Source: Methylobacterium sp. 17Sr1-1
GTDB lineage: Bacteria; Pseudomonadota; Alphaproteobacteria; Rhizobiales; Beijerinckiaceae
Assembly (NCBI RefSeq): GCF_003173775.1
Contig: NZ_CP029552.1
Span: 1,344,001-1,408,000 of the forward strand
Direction of reading: 5' to 3'
Length of the DNA stretch: 64,000 nt
A program made the translations under genes and the position numbers. Under the pieces are notes generated by a model, which was not told the origin of the DNA, made no database searches, and saw nothing but the letters and a program-made list of their open reading frames with translations. Below are positions 38,301 to 46,195 of this stretch, piece by piece (positions within the stretch are counted from its first letter, which is position 1; each line of letters begins with the position of its first letter).

Positions 38301-41300
38301 GCCAGGCGCCGCGGGGCGCCAATACCGGCGAGGAGCTGGCGCGCCAGACCGAGAAGCTCGTCACGACGCTGATCGGCACCGGTGCCGACGTGCTCGGCCT
38401 CACCGAACTCGAGAACCAGTTCCAGCCCGGCAACCCGGGCAACGCGCTGGAATACCTCGTCGGCCAGCTCAACGCCCGAGCCGGGGCCGGCACCTACGCC
38501 TATGTCAACCCGGGCAGCCAGCTCGACAACGGCCAGTTCCTCGGCGGCGACGCCATCGCGGTCGGCTTCATCTACAAGCCGAGCAAAGTCAGCGTCGCGC
38601 TCAACACCACGATCGAGACGCTCGACGACGCCGACGTCGCGCGCTTCGATCCCGCGCTGCTGCAGCAGAGCACGATCGGCCACGTCTTCAACGGGGTGAA
38701 CACCAGCCGCGCCTCCCTGGCGGTGACGTTCCGGGAGAATGCGACCGGCGAGGACTTCACGGCGGTCATCAACCACCTGAAGTCGAAGAGCGGCAACGGC
38801 ACCGGGGCCGACGCCGACCAGGGCGACGGCCAGGGCGCCTGGCAGCAGCAGCGCGAGCTCGCCGCCAAGGCGCTCGCCGAGTGGGTGGCGACGAAGCCGA
38901 CCGGCACGGCGGATTCCGACGTGATCCTGCTCGGCGACTTCAACGCCTACCTCAAGGAGGACGCCCTCGACACGATCAAGGAAGGGGGCTTCACCAACCT
39001 CGCCGAGGACCGCCTCGCCAACCCGTATTCCTACGTCTTCGACGGGGCCTACGGCGCCCTCGACCACGCCTTCTCCAACACCAGCCTGAACGGGCAGGTC
39101 ACCGGCGTGACCGAGTGGCACGTCAACGCCGACGAGGCGGACGCGATCGACTACAACCTCGATTTCGGCCGGCCGGCCTCGTACTTCGACGGCCAAGTCG
39201 CGGCGCGCGAATCCGACCACGACCCGATCCTCGTCGGACTCAAGCTCGACCAGACCGCCCCGACGCTCGTCTCCGCCACGCCCGGCGACAACGCCACCGG
39301 CGTGGCGACCGGCGCCAACATCACCTTGCGCTTCAGCGAGGCGGTGAAGGCCGGCAGCGGGTCCATCACCCTCACCGACGGGGCGGGCGACACCCGCACC
39401 ATCGCGGTTGCCGATGCCACCCAGGTCGTCGTCTCGGGTGACATCGTGACGATCAACCCGACCGCCGATCTCCAGGCTGGCAAGGCCTACGACGTCGTCG
39501 TGCCGAAGGGCGCGATCACCGACACGGCCGGCAACGCCTTCGCGGGCCTCGCGCAGGACCAGCTCGACTTCACCACCCAGCAGGCTGCCCCGATGACCTA
39601 CACGCTTCAGATCCTGCACGCCTCCGACTGGGAGGCCGGCCTCCTGGCGACCCAGCGGGCGCCGAACTTCGCGGCGATCGTCGACAAGCTCGAGGACGCG
39701 ACCCCGAACTCGATCACCCTCTCGACCGGCGACGGCTGGATCCCGAGCCCGTTCTTCATCGCCGGCGCCGACCCGCAGCTGAACGCGACCTATAACGGCA
39801 TCTACAACCAGTATTACGGGCTGTCGGGCACGGGCGCCTACAGCCGCTTGACCGCCTCGCCGGGCCGGGCCGACATCACGATCCAGAACATCATCGGCGT
39901 CCAGGCCGCGGTGTTCGGCAACCACGAGTTCGATTCCGGGCCGACCGAGGTCGCCAACATCATCGGCGCCAATCTCGGCTCGGCGCCGGGTGCTTCCGAC
40001 GACACCTGGGTGGGCGCGCAGTTCCCCTACCTCTCGACCAACCTGAACTTCTCGCGGGAATCGGCCCTGTCCGGGCTGGTGCACGCCGACGGCGACGCCG
40101 CGACCTTCGCCCAGACCGGCCCGACCTCGACCCAGACCGGCACCGGCGCCGACAAGATCGCCAAGTCGACGATCATCACCGAGAACGGCGAGAAGATCGC
40201 CTTCATCGGCGCCACGACCCAGCTCGAGCCGCTGCTGACCACGCTCGGCAACGTGACGCTCGACGGCTTCACCGGCCGCGACGAGATCGCGCTGCTCGCC
40301 CAGCAGATCAACGCCGAGGTCGACCGGGTGCTCGCGGCCAATCCCGGCCTCAACAAGGTCATCGTCGGCACCCACCTGCAGCAGCTCTCGAACGAGCAGG
40401 CGCTCGCGCCGCTCCTGCGCAACGTCGACGTGCTGATCGGCGGCGGCTCGCACACCCTCCTGTCCGACTCGAACGACCGGCTGCTGCCGGGCGACACCGC
40501 GGGCGGCGCCTACCCGCAATTCTTCACCAACGCCACGGGCCAGACCCTGGCCCTGGTCAACACGGCCTCCGAGTATTCCTATGTCGGCCGCCTGACCGTC
40601 ACCTTCGACGACCAGGGCAACGTCATCCGCGACTCGATCACGCCGCAGAACTCCGGCGCGGTCGCGGTCGACGATGCCTCGGTGGCGCAGCTCTGGGGCT
40701 CGACCCAGGCGGCCTTCGCGCCCGGCACCAAGGGCTACCTGGTCAAGGAAATGATCGAGGGCCTCGACGTCAACAACGACGGCATCCAGGAGACCGCCGG
40801 CGTCGCCGACATCATCCGCCAGCAGGACGGCAACATCCTCGGCCGCACCAGCGTCTACCTGGAGGGGCGCCGCGGCGAGGTCCGCACCGAGGAGACCAAC
40901 CTCGGCGACCTCTCCGCCGACGCCAACCTCTGGTACGCCAAGCAGTACGACCCGACGGTCGCGGTCTCGATCAAGAACGGTGGCGGCCTCCGCGACTCGA
41001 TCGGCTCGTTCTCGACGGCGGGCGGCGGCACCGCCGAATTGCCGCCTGCCGCCAACGTCTCCGCGGGCAAGCAGTCGGGCGACATCTCGCAGCTCGACGT
41101 CACCAACTCGCTGCGCTTCAACAACGCGCTCGCCGTCACCACCGTCTCGGCGCTGGAGATGAAGCGGCTCCTGGAGCACGCCGTCTCGGCGACCGCCGCC
41201 GGCGCGACCCCGGGCCAGTTCCCGCAGATCGGGGGCTTGAGCTTCTCCTTCGACGCCACGAAGACCGCCCAGACCCTCGACGCCAACGGCAACGTGACCC

Positions 41301-42793
41301 GCGAGGGCCAGCGCGTCCTCAACGCGGCGATCGTCGACGAGAACGGCCGGATCACCGACACCCTGGTCCAGAACGGCCAGCTCGTCGGCGACCCGAACCG
41401 CAGCATCCGCACCGTCACCCTCGACTTCCTGGCGACCGGCACCTCGACCGCGCCGGGTCTAGGGGGCGACAACTACCCGTTCCCGGCCTACGGCGAGAAC
41501 AAGGTGGCGCTGGCCTCCGCCACGCCCGGCGCCTCGCTGCCGAACTCCGCGACCTTCGCCGCGCAGGGCACCGAGCAGGACGCGATGGCCGAGTACCTGC
41601 GGGCCTTCTACGCCACCACGCCCTACGGCACCGCCGACACCACGCCCGCCGGCGACACCCGGATCCAGAACCTCGCCGCCCGCAGCGACACGGTGCTGGC
41701 CCGCGGGGTCGTGCGCAACGGCACGAGCGGCAACGACACGCTGACCGGCACGGCCTTCGACGACATCATCACCGGCGGCGCCGGCGACGACACGATCACC
41801 AACTCGCCCGGCAACGACATCCTGCTCGGCGGCCGCAGCCCCACCGGCTCGACCGGCACCGACACGCTGGTGTTCAATTCGCGTCTCGCCGACACCACCG
41901 TCACCCGCGACGGCGCCTATACGCTGATCGTCGGGCCGGAGGGCCAGGACCGGGTCACCGGCTTCGAGCGCTACCAGTTCACCGACGCGACGGTGGTGAC
42001 CGGCGACGGCGCCCCGCTCGTCGACGACCTGTTCTATCTGGCGAACTACAAGGACGTGCTCCAGGCCGGCCAGGACGCCGACACCCATTACGCCACTTAC
42101 GGCTGGCGCGAGGGCCGCGACCCGAACGCGCTGTTCTCCACCACCGGCTACCTCGCCGCCAACCCGGCCGTGCGTGCGTCGGGCCAGAACCCGCTCGACC
42201 AGTACGATCAGGCCGGCTGGAAGGAGGGCCGCGATCCCTCCGCCGCCTTCGACAACGAACAATATCTCGCCCGCAACCCGGACGTGAAGGCCGCCGGCCT
42301 CGACCCGCTCAAGCACTATCTCGAATACGGCCAGGGCGAGGGCCGGCAGATCTCCGCCGCCATCGGCAAGACCGCGGATCTCGCGGTGCATCCGGGCTTC
42401 GACGCCGAGTACTACCTGCTCTCGAACGCCGACGTCGCCCGCGCGGCGATCGCGGCGGGCGGCGACTCCTTCGCGTACGCCTACCAGCACTACCAGACCT
42501 ATGGCTGGAAGGAGGGGCGCAACCCGAACGCGGTGTTCGACACCAAGGGCTACCTCGATGCCTACGGCGACGTGAAGGCGGCGGGGATCGACCCGCTGAT
42601 GCATTACGACCAGTACGGCTGGAAGGAGGGCCGGGACCCGTCGAAGGGCTTCGACTCGACGGCGTATCTCGGGGCCTACGGCGACGTGGCGCAGGCCAAG
42701 ATCGACCCGATGCAGCACTACCTGCAGTACGGCGCGACGGAAGGCCGCTCGACCTTCGGCGACACCACTTTCGGCGCCGGCAATATCGGGTAA
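35315..42793 (+). CDS. Giant multidomain extracellular nuclease / 5'-nucleotidase with RTX-type C-terminus
   Basis: A 2492-residue protein without signal peptide. Domains in order: choice-of-anchor-I beta-propeller-like region (about 40-555); Calx-beta (558-687); OB-fold YhcR-like segment (690-800); ExeM/NucH-type endonuclease-exonuclease-phosphatase domain (970-1312) with GSLNVLNYF, LTELENQ, ILLGDFNAY and ESDHDPILVG; Big_5 Ig-like (1313-1422); metallophosphatase (1428-) with HASDWEAG and VFGNHEFDSG; 5'-nucleotidase C-domain with KNGGGLRDS near 1887; short RTX stretch GNDTLTG...GGAGDDTI near 2140; six C-terminal EGR repeats (2236-2479). RTX nonapeptides and lack of a signal point to type I secretion. 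The probable role is degrading extracellular DNA or RNA and dephosphorylating the nucleotides. No secretion genes are adjacent. Confidence 0.9.
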   Translation: MATTLAAGDIANRINGTAIFDAAPSLQGLSGATATTAPTATNALQLVRLGAYATTNDAATQVAPNAEVVAYDSSTSRLYVQNTNENRIEIVALDAAGSLRKSGEILLSGLEQYGAVNSVAVFNGLVAVAYANATGDAAGRVALFNADGTLLRSLTVGVGPDQLVFNRDGTRLLVANEGEQASAASNPVGGVSIIDVSGGAAGASVLTTVGFEGLNGSEATLRARGLAITPGNTAAADIEPEYIAISPDNRFAYVTLQEVNGVAVIDLTNPGTAPIAIQPLGAVDHSLPGNEFDASDRDAPNGTASIRIATTPAGTPIDGLLQPDSIASFTTGGTTYFVTANEGDQRVIGGADDAGDVARLSAVPNSRLTPALQALKSNAAYARLNVLLRTGDTDGDGVIDRLSTLGGRGISIFRQNADGTLTKVRETGGEFEKIFAQIAPERFNNDQTVANTPDDRSDNKGPEPEGITVGTVNGRTYAFVGLERQSGILVYDVTDPANASYVSYVPPLAGSAADLGPEVLTFIPADRNPTGTNLVVSANEVANGGATLYAALAQGTTQEVSFAADSLSVRRAEGDSGTTTLSFTVQRTNGTLGAATFTAELTGTGASPANAADFAGSPALPLTIAGTIPAGASSAVVSVTVQGDATPEPNETFSLALRSATSNQAGITAAVSGSNATATGTIVNDDVTLISAVQGTGGASPLVGRTVTVEAIVVGDFQNGDADAKRSIGGFYLQEEKADQDANPLTSEGLFVYEGTGNRLVDVAEGDRVRVTGTVTEFNGETQLTVNAASGIQVVQAGALSAAEVKAQGIDVTLPAAGTVGTGTTAQPDLERYEGMLVRFPQTLTISEQFNLDRFNEIRLAAGGRPETFTNAFEPNSQGYAATLAQTAARSITYDDGLNTQNLPIETLDGFGPAYSTATAPRMGDTVTGLTGTLGYGPTNAFRVRSIEDGSNTFTKANPRPATPDAVGGTLKVGSLNVLNYFTTLNASSSAQTAIGQAPRGANTGEELARQTEKLVTTLIGTGADVLGLTELENQFQPGNPGNALEYLVGQLNARAGAGTYAYVNPGSQLDNGQFLGGDAIAVGFIYKPSKVSVALNTTIETLDDADVARFDPALLQQSTIGHVFNGVNTSRASLAVTFRENATGEDFTAVINHLKSKSGNGTGADADQGDGQGAWQQQRELAAKALAEWVATKPTGTADSDVILLGDFNAYLKEDALDTIKEGGFTNLAEDRLANPYSYVFDGAYGALDHAFSNTSLNGQVTGVTEWHVNADEADAIDYNLDFGRPASYFDGQVAARESDHDPILVGLKLDQTAPTLVSATPGDNATGVATGANITLRFSEAVKAGSGSITLTDGAGDTRTIAVADATQVVVSGDIVTINPTADLQAGKAYDVVVPKGAITDTAGNAFAGLAQDQLDFTTQQAAPMTYTLQILHASDWEAGLLATQRAPNFAAIVDKLEDATPNSITLSTGDGWIPSPFFIAGADPQLNATYNGIYNQYYGLSGTGAYSRLTASPGRADITIQNIIGVQAAVFGNHEFDSGPTEVANIIGANLGSAPGASDDTWVGAQFPYLSTNLNFSRESALSGLVHADGDAATFAQTGPTSTQTGTGADKIAKSTIITENGEKIAFIGATTQLEPLLTTLGNVTLDGFTGRDEIALLAQQINAEVDRVLAANPGLNKVIVGTHLQQLSNEQALAPLLRNVDVLIGGGSHTLLSDSNDRLLPGDTAGGAYPQFFTNATGQTLALVNTASEYSYVGRLTVTFDDQGNVIRDSITPQNSGAVAVDDASVAQLWGSTQAAFAPGTKGYLVKEMIEGLDVNNDGIQETAGVADIIRQQDGNILGRTSVYLEGRRGEVRTEETNLGDLSADANLWYAKQYDPTVAVSIKNGGGLRDSIGSFSTAGGGTAELPPAANVSAGKQSGDISQLDVTNSLRFNNALAVTTVSALEMKRLLEHAVSATAAGATPGQFPQIGGLSFSFDATKTAQTLDANGNVTREGQRVLNAAIVDENGRITDTLVQNGQLVGDPNRSIRTVTLDFLATGTSTAPGLGGDNYPFPAYGENKVALASATPGASLPNSATFAAQGTEQDAMAEYLRAFYATTPYGTADTTPAGDTRIQNLAARSDTVLARGVVRNGTSGNDTLTGTAFDDIITGGAGDDTITNSPGNDILLGGRSPTGSTGTDTLVFNSRLADTTVTRDGAYTLIVGPEGQDRVTGFERYQFTDATVVTGDGAPLVDDLFYLANYKDVLQAGQDADTHYATYGWREGRDPNALFSTTGYLAANPAVRASGQNPLDQYDQAGWKEGRDPSAAFDNEQYLARNPDVKAAGLDPLKHYLEYGQGEGRQISAAIGKTADLAVHPGFDAEYYLLSNADVARAAIAAGGDSFAYAYQHYQTYGWKEGRNPNAVFDTKGYLDAYGDVKAAGIDPLMHYDQYGWKEGRDPSKGFDSTAYLGAYGDVAQAKIDPMQHYLQYGATEGRSTFGDTTFGAGNIG
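42023..42750 (+). repeat. Six protein repeats of the HYxxYGWKEGRDP type
   Basis: Coding repeats at the C-terminus of the giant protein, about 38 residues each with one longer unit. The consensus runs Y-L-x3-N/Y-x-D-V-x-A-x2-D-P-L-x-H-Y-x2-Y-G-W-K-E-G-R-D-P-x3-F-D. Related repeats occur, as I recall, at the ends of other large alphaproteobacterial secreted proteins. Confidence 0.85.
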
Positions 42794-42836
42794 GCACCGG
42801 TCGGCCCGGGCGCGCCGGGCCGGCCGTCGCACCTCA

Positions 42837-42875
42837 CGAAGAAGGCCCGTGCGGGTGCCGCACGGGCCTTCTTCG
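42837..42875. terminator. Strong bidirectional terminator
   Basis: CGAAGAAGGCCCGTGCGG/CCGCACGGGCCTTCTTCG, 18 perfect pairs with loop GTG, placed between convergent genes. The A-rich and T-rich ends let it work in both directions. Confidence 0.9.
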
Positions 42876-42899
42876 TCATGTCGGAACCACCGGTCCCCG

Positions 42900-43472
42900 T
42901 CACGCCGCGGCGCGGTCGTGGCGGCCTTCCTGGATCTCCTCGATGATCTTGGCCGAGAAGGCGTCGAGGTCGCCCGGGTTGCGGCTGGTCACGATGCCCT
43001 TGTCGGTGACCACGGGCAGGTCGTGCCACTCGGCGCCGGCATTGATCACGTCGGTCTTGATCGAGGCGAACGAGGTCATCTTGCGGCCCTTGGCGGCGCC
43101 CACCTCGACCAGCAGCCAGGGCGCGTGGCAGATCGCGGCCACGACCTTGCCGCTCGAGAGGAAGCTGCGCAGGATCTCCAGCGCCCTCGGCTCCAGGCGC
43201 AGCTTGTCCGGGTTGATCTGGCCGCCGGGGAGCACCAGGGCGTCGTAGGCGGACGCGTCGATGCTCTCGATGTCGGCATCGACCTTGACCGGACGGCCCC
43301 AGTCGGTCTCGTCCCAGCCGCGTATGCTGTCGGGCGTCCGGCGGGACTTGGGAGCGGCCACCGTCACCTGCGCACCGGCCTCGCCGAGCTTGGCCTTCGG
43401 CACTTCGAGCTCGGACTGCTCGAAGCCGTCGGTCGCCATGATGAGGACCTTGGCCTGCTTGATGTCGGGCAT
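42900..43472 (-). CDS. DJ-1/PfpI-family protein (general stress protein 18 type)
   Basis: A 190-residue class-I glutamine-amidotransferase-like protein. ATG 43472 opens with MPDIKQAKVLIMATDGFEQSEL. The nucleophile Cys is in VVAAICHAPWLLVEVG, with the acidic partner in FEQSEL. ALVLPGGQINPDKLR and VTSRNPGDLDAF are typical of YhbO/YfkM stress proteins, which act on glyoxal or damaged proteins. It converges on the giant gene at a shared terminator. The 150-nt upstream region separates it from a small protein gene. Confidence 0.92.
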   Translation of the reverse strand: MPDIKQAKVLIMATDGFEQSELEVPKAKLGEAGAQVTVAAPKSRRTPDSIRGWDETDWGRPVKVDADIESIDASAYDALVLPGGQINPDKLRLEPRALEILRSFLSSGKVVAAICHAPWLLVEVGAAKGRKMTSFASIKTDVINAGAEWHDLPVVTDKGIVTSRNPGDLDAFSAKIIEEIQEGRHDRAAA

Positions 43473-43623
43473 CGGGTCGTACTCCGAGGGGGGTTCGCTG
43501 GGGGGTTCGAATGCCCTGCCAACGACCCCGGGTAACGCCGGTTCCGGGACCCTGCCGCGACGGAACTGCACCGCGTCGGGCGGTTTAAACCCTCATACCC
43601 GCACCCTCAGAGGAGGCACGACC

Positions 43624-43794
43624 ATGGCCAATCCAGGCCTGCCCGGCCACGAGCCGAACCCCGGCGGCGGCATTCCCGGCGACATCCCGCCCCCGGTCGC
43701 GCCCGACGAACTGCCCGATACCGGCCCGACCGGGCCGGGCTCGGAGCCGGACTACCTGCCGGGCGGTCCGACCAACCCGGGCATCCGCATCTGA
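43624..43794 (+). CDS. Small Pro/Gly-rich protein
   Basis: A 56-residue protein with a clear Shine-Dalgarno sequence (AGGAGG) before ATG 43624. It is almost entirely Pro, Gly, Asp and Glu, and likely disordered. No signal peptide is seen. Its TGA stop forms the first bases of a perfect 18-bp hairpin. Function unknown; the neighbouring small-protein genes suggest a stress or stationary-phase role. Confidence 0.65.
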   Translation: MANPGLPGHEPNPGGGIPGDIPPPVAPDELPDTGPTGPGSEPDYLPGGPTNPGIRI

Positions 43795-43832
43795 GACGCT
43801 TGCCGGAAGGAAATCTTCCGGCAAGCGTCTCA
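43792..43832 (+). terminator. Perfect 18-bp hairpin that includes the stop codon
   Basis: TGAGACGCTTGCCGGAAG, loop GAAAT, then the exact reverse complement. The first arm starts with the TGA stop of the preceding gene. There is no T-run, so it may stabilise the mRNA 3' end or be a repeat unit instead of a classical terminator. Confidence 0.75.
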
Positions 43833-43884
43833 CCGGCCTGCGCGGTGCATGAGCGAGAGCGATCGGAGATCGTAGAAGACGACC

Positions 43885-43908
43885 AAGGGCGCCCGACCGG
43901 GCGCCCTT
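43885..43908. terminator. Hairpin terminator between small-protein genes
   Basis: AAGGGCGCCC/GGGCGCCCTT with loop GACC, 8 nt beyond the stop of the minus-strand gene at 43916. Confidence 0.75.
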
Positions 43909-43915
43909 CTGGCAT

Positions 43916-44302
43916 TCAGTGCCCGCCGTGCGAGCTGCGCACGTCGCGGGGGGCGTTCAGGATCTCGTTGAGGGAGGTGGCGACGTGCCGCGCCTCCTCG
44001 TCGGTGAGGCGGAGCTGGAACGGCGGCAGCCCGCCGGCCTGGAGCGCCACCACCGCCTGGCCCTGCTCGTCGGTGCCGACCTCGATCGCCGGCGAGGTCA
44101 CGTCCAGCAGGGCCGCCTCCTCGTCGCCGAGGTCGTCGGACTCGCCCTCGTCCGGCTCGTGCATGACCGTCAGGAGCTGACCCAACGCGCGCACGAGGGC
44201 GCGGGCCGCGCTGGCATCCATGATGACCGCGGTCGCCTGGTCGTCCTTCTGGAACGAGAGCTGGATGTTGGAACCTTCGAGGGAAACCGAGATACCCGCC
44301 AT
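43916..44302 (-). CDS. Hypothetical acidic protein
   Basis: A 128-residue cytoplasmic protein. ATG 44302 (MAGISVSLEGS) is chosen as the first sensible start; the frame extends to 44389. It contains strands (NIQLSFQKDDQATAVIMDAS), a helical stretch (ARALVRALGQLLTVMHE), an acidic loop (DEGESDDLGDEEA) and a second half (FQLRLTDEEARHVATSLNEI) that mirrors the first, so an internal duplication is possible. No known family is recognised. Divergent from the gene at 44464. Confidence 0.7.
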   Translation of the reverse strand: MAGISVSLEGSNIQLSFQKDDQATAVIMDASAARALVRALGQLLTVMHEPDEGESDDLGDEEAALLDVTSPAIEVGTDEQGQAVVALQAGGLPPFQLRLTDEEARHVATSLNEILNAPRDVRSSHGGH

Positions 44303-44463
44303 GGAGCGTCCGACACTGTACGATATCGACCGTATATGGGAGCAATCTCCCGGAGGCGACAGGGAATTCCACGCACACCCGTCCTGCACGGCCCGAAACG
44401 CCTTGGCCTCGACGACGTTGATTCCTTTGAGAAGCGGGCGCGCCAGCGCCCGGAAACGAGCGG

Positions 44464-44847
44464 ATGACGACGATGGCCGCGCGCAAGAGCACCAACACCA
44501 CCGGCACCAACACCACCGGCACCAAGACCACCCGGACCACCGAAGCCCAGAAGGGCACGATCGCCCGGGTGATGCACGAATTCAAGGAGGGCGAGCTGGA
44601 GCGCCGCGACGGCGAGCCGGTGACCGACCGTCGGCAGGCCATCGCCATCGCGCTGCGCGAAGCCGGCGCCTCGAACCAGGAGAGCCCGGCCGACAACCGG
44701 TCGACTTTCCGCCGCACCCGGGCCAAGGAGCGCGACACGCGGTCCCATGCGACCCGTGCCGCGCTCTACGACGAGGCGAAGCGCCGCGACATCAAGGGGC
44801 GCTCGCGCATGACCCGGGGCGAACTGGAGCAGGCGCTCAATCGTTAG
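44464..44847 (+). CDS. DUF6496-type protein with C-terminal SAP/Rho-N-like motif
   Basis: A 127-residue basic protein. A Thr-rich repetitive start (NTTGTNTTGTKTTRTT) is encoded by short DNA repeats. The core GTIARVMHEFKEGELERRDG and VTDRRQAIAIALREAG matches what I know as DUF6496, common in rhizobial small proteins. The end YDEAKRRDIKGRSRMTRGEL resembles a SAP/Rho N-terminal helix-extended-helix found in DNA-associated stress proteins. DNA binding is an inference. It is followed 25 nt later by another small gene, probably co-transcribed. Confidence 0.78.
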   Translation: MTTMAARKSTNTTGTNTTGTKTTRTTEAQKGTIARVMHEFKEGELERRDGEPVTDRRQAIAIALREAGASNQESPADNRSTFRRTRAKERDTRSHATRAALYDEAKRRDIKGRSRMTRGELEQALNR

Positions 44848-44872
44848 GGCGGCTCATTGCAGGAGACCGCCC

Positions 44873-45079
44873 ATGACCTCGAAGCAGCCGAAGACCACGA
44901 CGCCCACCGACGCCGACCTGAAGGGCAATCCCGGCATCGGCAGCTCGAAGGGCATGACGATCTCCGGCGGCGACCCGGAGGACCTCGCAGGGGCCAACAC
45001 CGACGAGGGCGACGTCGCGAACGACACCACGCCGGAGGGCGGGATCGATCCCAACCAGCGCGGGCGCAGCCACCCCTGA
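44873..45079 (+). CDS. Small hydrophilic protein
   Basis: A 68-residue protein with AGGAG before ATG 44873. It is rich in Gly, Asp, Thr and Pro, and likely disordered (GNPGIGSSKGMTISGGDPED). It follows the DUF6496 gene closely and probably shares its transcript. No family recognised. Confidence 0.65.
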   Translation: MTSKQPKTTTPTDADLKGNPGIGSSKGMTISGGDPEDLAGANTDEGDVANDTTPEGGIDPNQRGRSHP

Positions 45080-45307
45080 CACGCGCTACGCGCGACGATC
45101 TTGGGGCCCCTGCCTTGTTCCGGCCAGACTGGGTTCCTACATGGGTCTCAGCGGCAACGGGCGGGCGGCCCGGGCGATCACGCCCCGCAGGGCTTCAAGA
45201 GCCCTGCGCACACGAGCCCCCTCCCGGATACATTGGCGCCGTCGCGCCGCGCTGCTCTCGACCCGAGGGCGGTCCGCTGCGACTTCTAACGAGACGAGGA
45301 CGACCGC

Positions 45308-45520
45308 GTGAATACTGGTACTGTCAAGTGGTTCAACGACCAGAAGGGCTTCGGCTTCATCCAGCCGGATAACGGGGGCAAGGACGTGTTCGTCCACATC
45401 TCCGCGGTGGAGCGGGCCGGCCTGCGCGGCCTCGTCGAGGGCCAGAAGGTCTCCTACGAGCTGCAGGCCGACCGGCGCGACAGCACGAAGATGTCGGCCG
45501 TGAACCTGCAGGTCGCCTGA
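45308..45520 (+). CDS. Cold-shock domain protein (CspA family)
   Basis: A 70-residue single-strand nucleic-acid chaperone. Both RNA-binding motifs are visible: KGFGFIQPD (RNP1) and DVFVHIS (RNP2). GTG 45308 follows ACGAGGACGACC. The 228-nt upstream region contains a perfect hairpin GCAGGGCT/AGCCCTGC (45187-45209) and no gene; a structured 5' leader is usual for cold-shock genes. Confidence 0.95.
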   Translation: MNTGTVKWFNDQKGFGFIQPDNGGKDVFVHISAVERAGLRGLVEGQKVSYELQADRRDSTKMSAVNLQVA

Positions 45521-45548
45521 GGGCGGCCTTCGGCCCGGGTTTACGTGG

Positions 45549-45650
45549 CCTTAACGATAATCCCGTTAAGGTTACGGAACCTTGGCCGCACTGGAGCGTT
45601 TTGAGCCTGCGGGCTCAAACCACGCTCCGCCGGCGGCCATCTGGCCGCCT
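45549..45650 (+). other. Three successive hairpins in the leader of the 45706 gene
   Basis: CCTTAACG/CGTTAAGG (45549-45571); a two-level stem GGAGCG...TTTGAGCC/GGGCTCAAA...CGCTCC (45593-45628); and GGCGGCC/GGCCGCC (45632-45649). The region lies after the cold-shock gene and before the next small gene, with no open frame. It could be an attenuator, an RNA thermometer-like leader or a small RNA. Confidence 0.55.
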
Positions 45651-45705
45651 GCCACGCACAGTCGCTCCGACGAGGAGCGCCGCAACGATAGAAGAAAAGA
45701 CATCC

Positions 45706-45933
45706 ATGTTGTTCGAGTTCACCCGGCGCGACGGCGCGCCGTCCGTCTTCAATGACGGCACGACTTTCCACGTCGACCAGATCAGCCGCTTCGGCGACGG
45801 CAAACGCCCGATCGACGTCAGCCACCTGATCGACAAGAGCTACGGCTATCATTCGTCCCGCGAGCTGCGCTGGCACCTTGCCGAGCGCTTCGGCCTGACG
45901 CCGAATGCCGTGGCCGTTCGCGAAACCCACTGA
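45706..45933 (+). CDS. Small hypothetical protein
   Basis: A 75-residue protein from ATG 45706 (MLFEFTRRDGAPSVFNDGTT). It is mixed charged with no signal peptide or membrane span; SHLIDKSYGYHSSRELRWHL is a likely helix pair. Codon usage is like that of real genes. It is preceded by the hairpin-rich leader and a purine-rich GAAGAAAAGA Shine-Dalgarno region, and followed by a terminator. Family not recognised. Confidence 0.65.
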   Translation: MLFEFTRRDGAPSVFNDGTTFHVDQISRFGDGKRPIDVSHLIDKSYGYHSSRELRWHLAERFGLTPNAVAVRETH

Positions 45934-45969
45934 GGCTTCGCGGGCTTCATAGACCGCCGTCACCGCACG

Positions 45970-46003
45970 AGGCGGGCCGCGCGCGAGCGCGGACCCGCCT
46001 TTG
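45970..46003 (+). terminator. Terminator after the small protein
   Basis: AGGCGGG/CCCGCCT with an inner GCGC/GCGC stem, then TTG. The 192 nt that follow (46004-46195) hold no supported gene. Confidence 0.65.
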
Positions 46004-46195
46004 TCGTGTCTGGAGCCTTGATGGCGAACCCTCGTCCTGTCCCGGACGACCGAGGCGTCAGCGGAAGGCGGTCCGGGACGGGGTGTCGCCCCGGGCGTGC
46101 CTCCGTGCCGCGACCCGCGCCGGGACGTCCTCCAGGCTTGCACCGATCCCACGGGCGGGTACAGACCGGGCGAGCCCCCGCGGAACCCTCCCCCG

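Noticed and set aside
35093..41179. A 2028-codon open frame on the minus strand
   Set aside because: It is the antisense shadow of the giant nuclease gene, caused by high GC; its composition is Arg/Gly/Val/Asp-rich and without domains.
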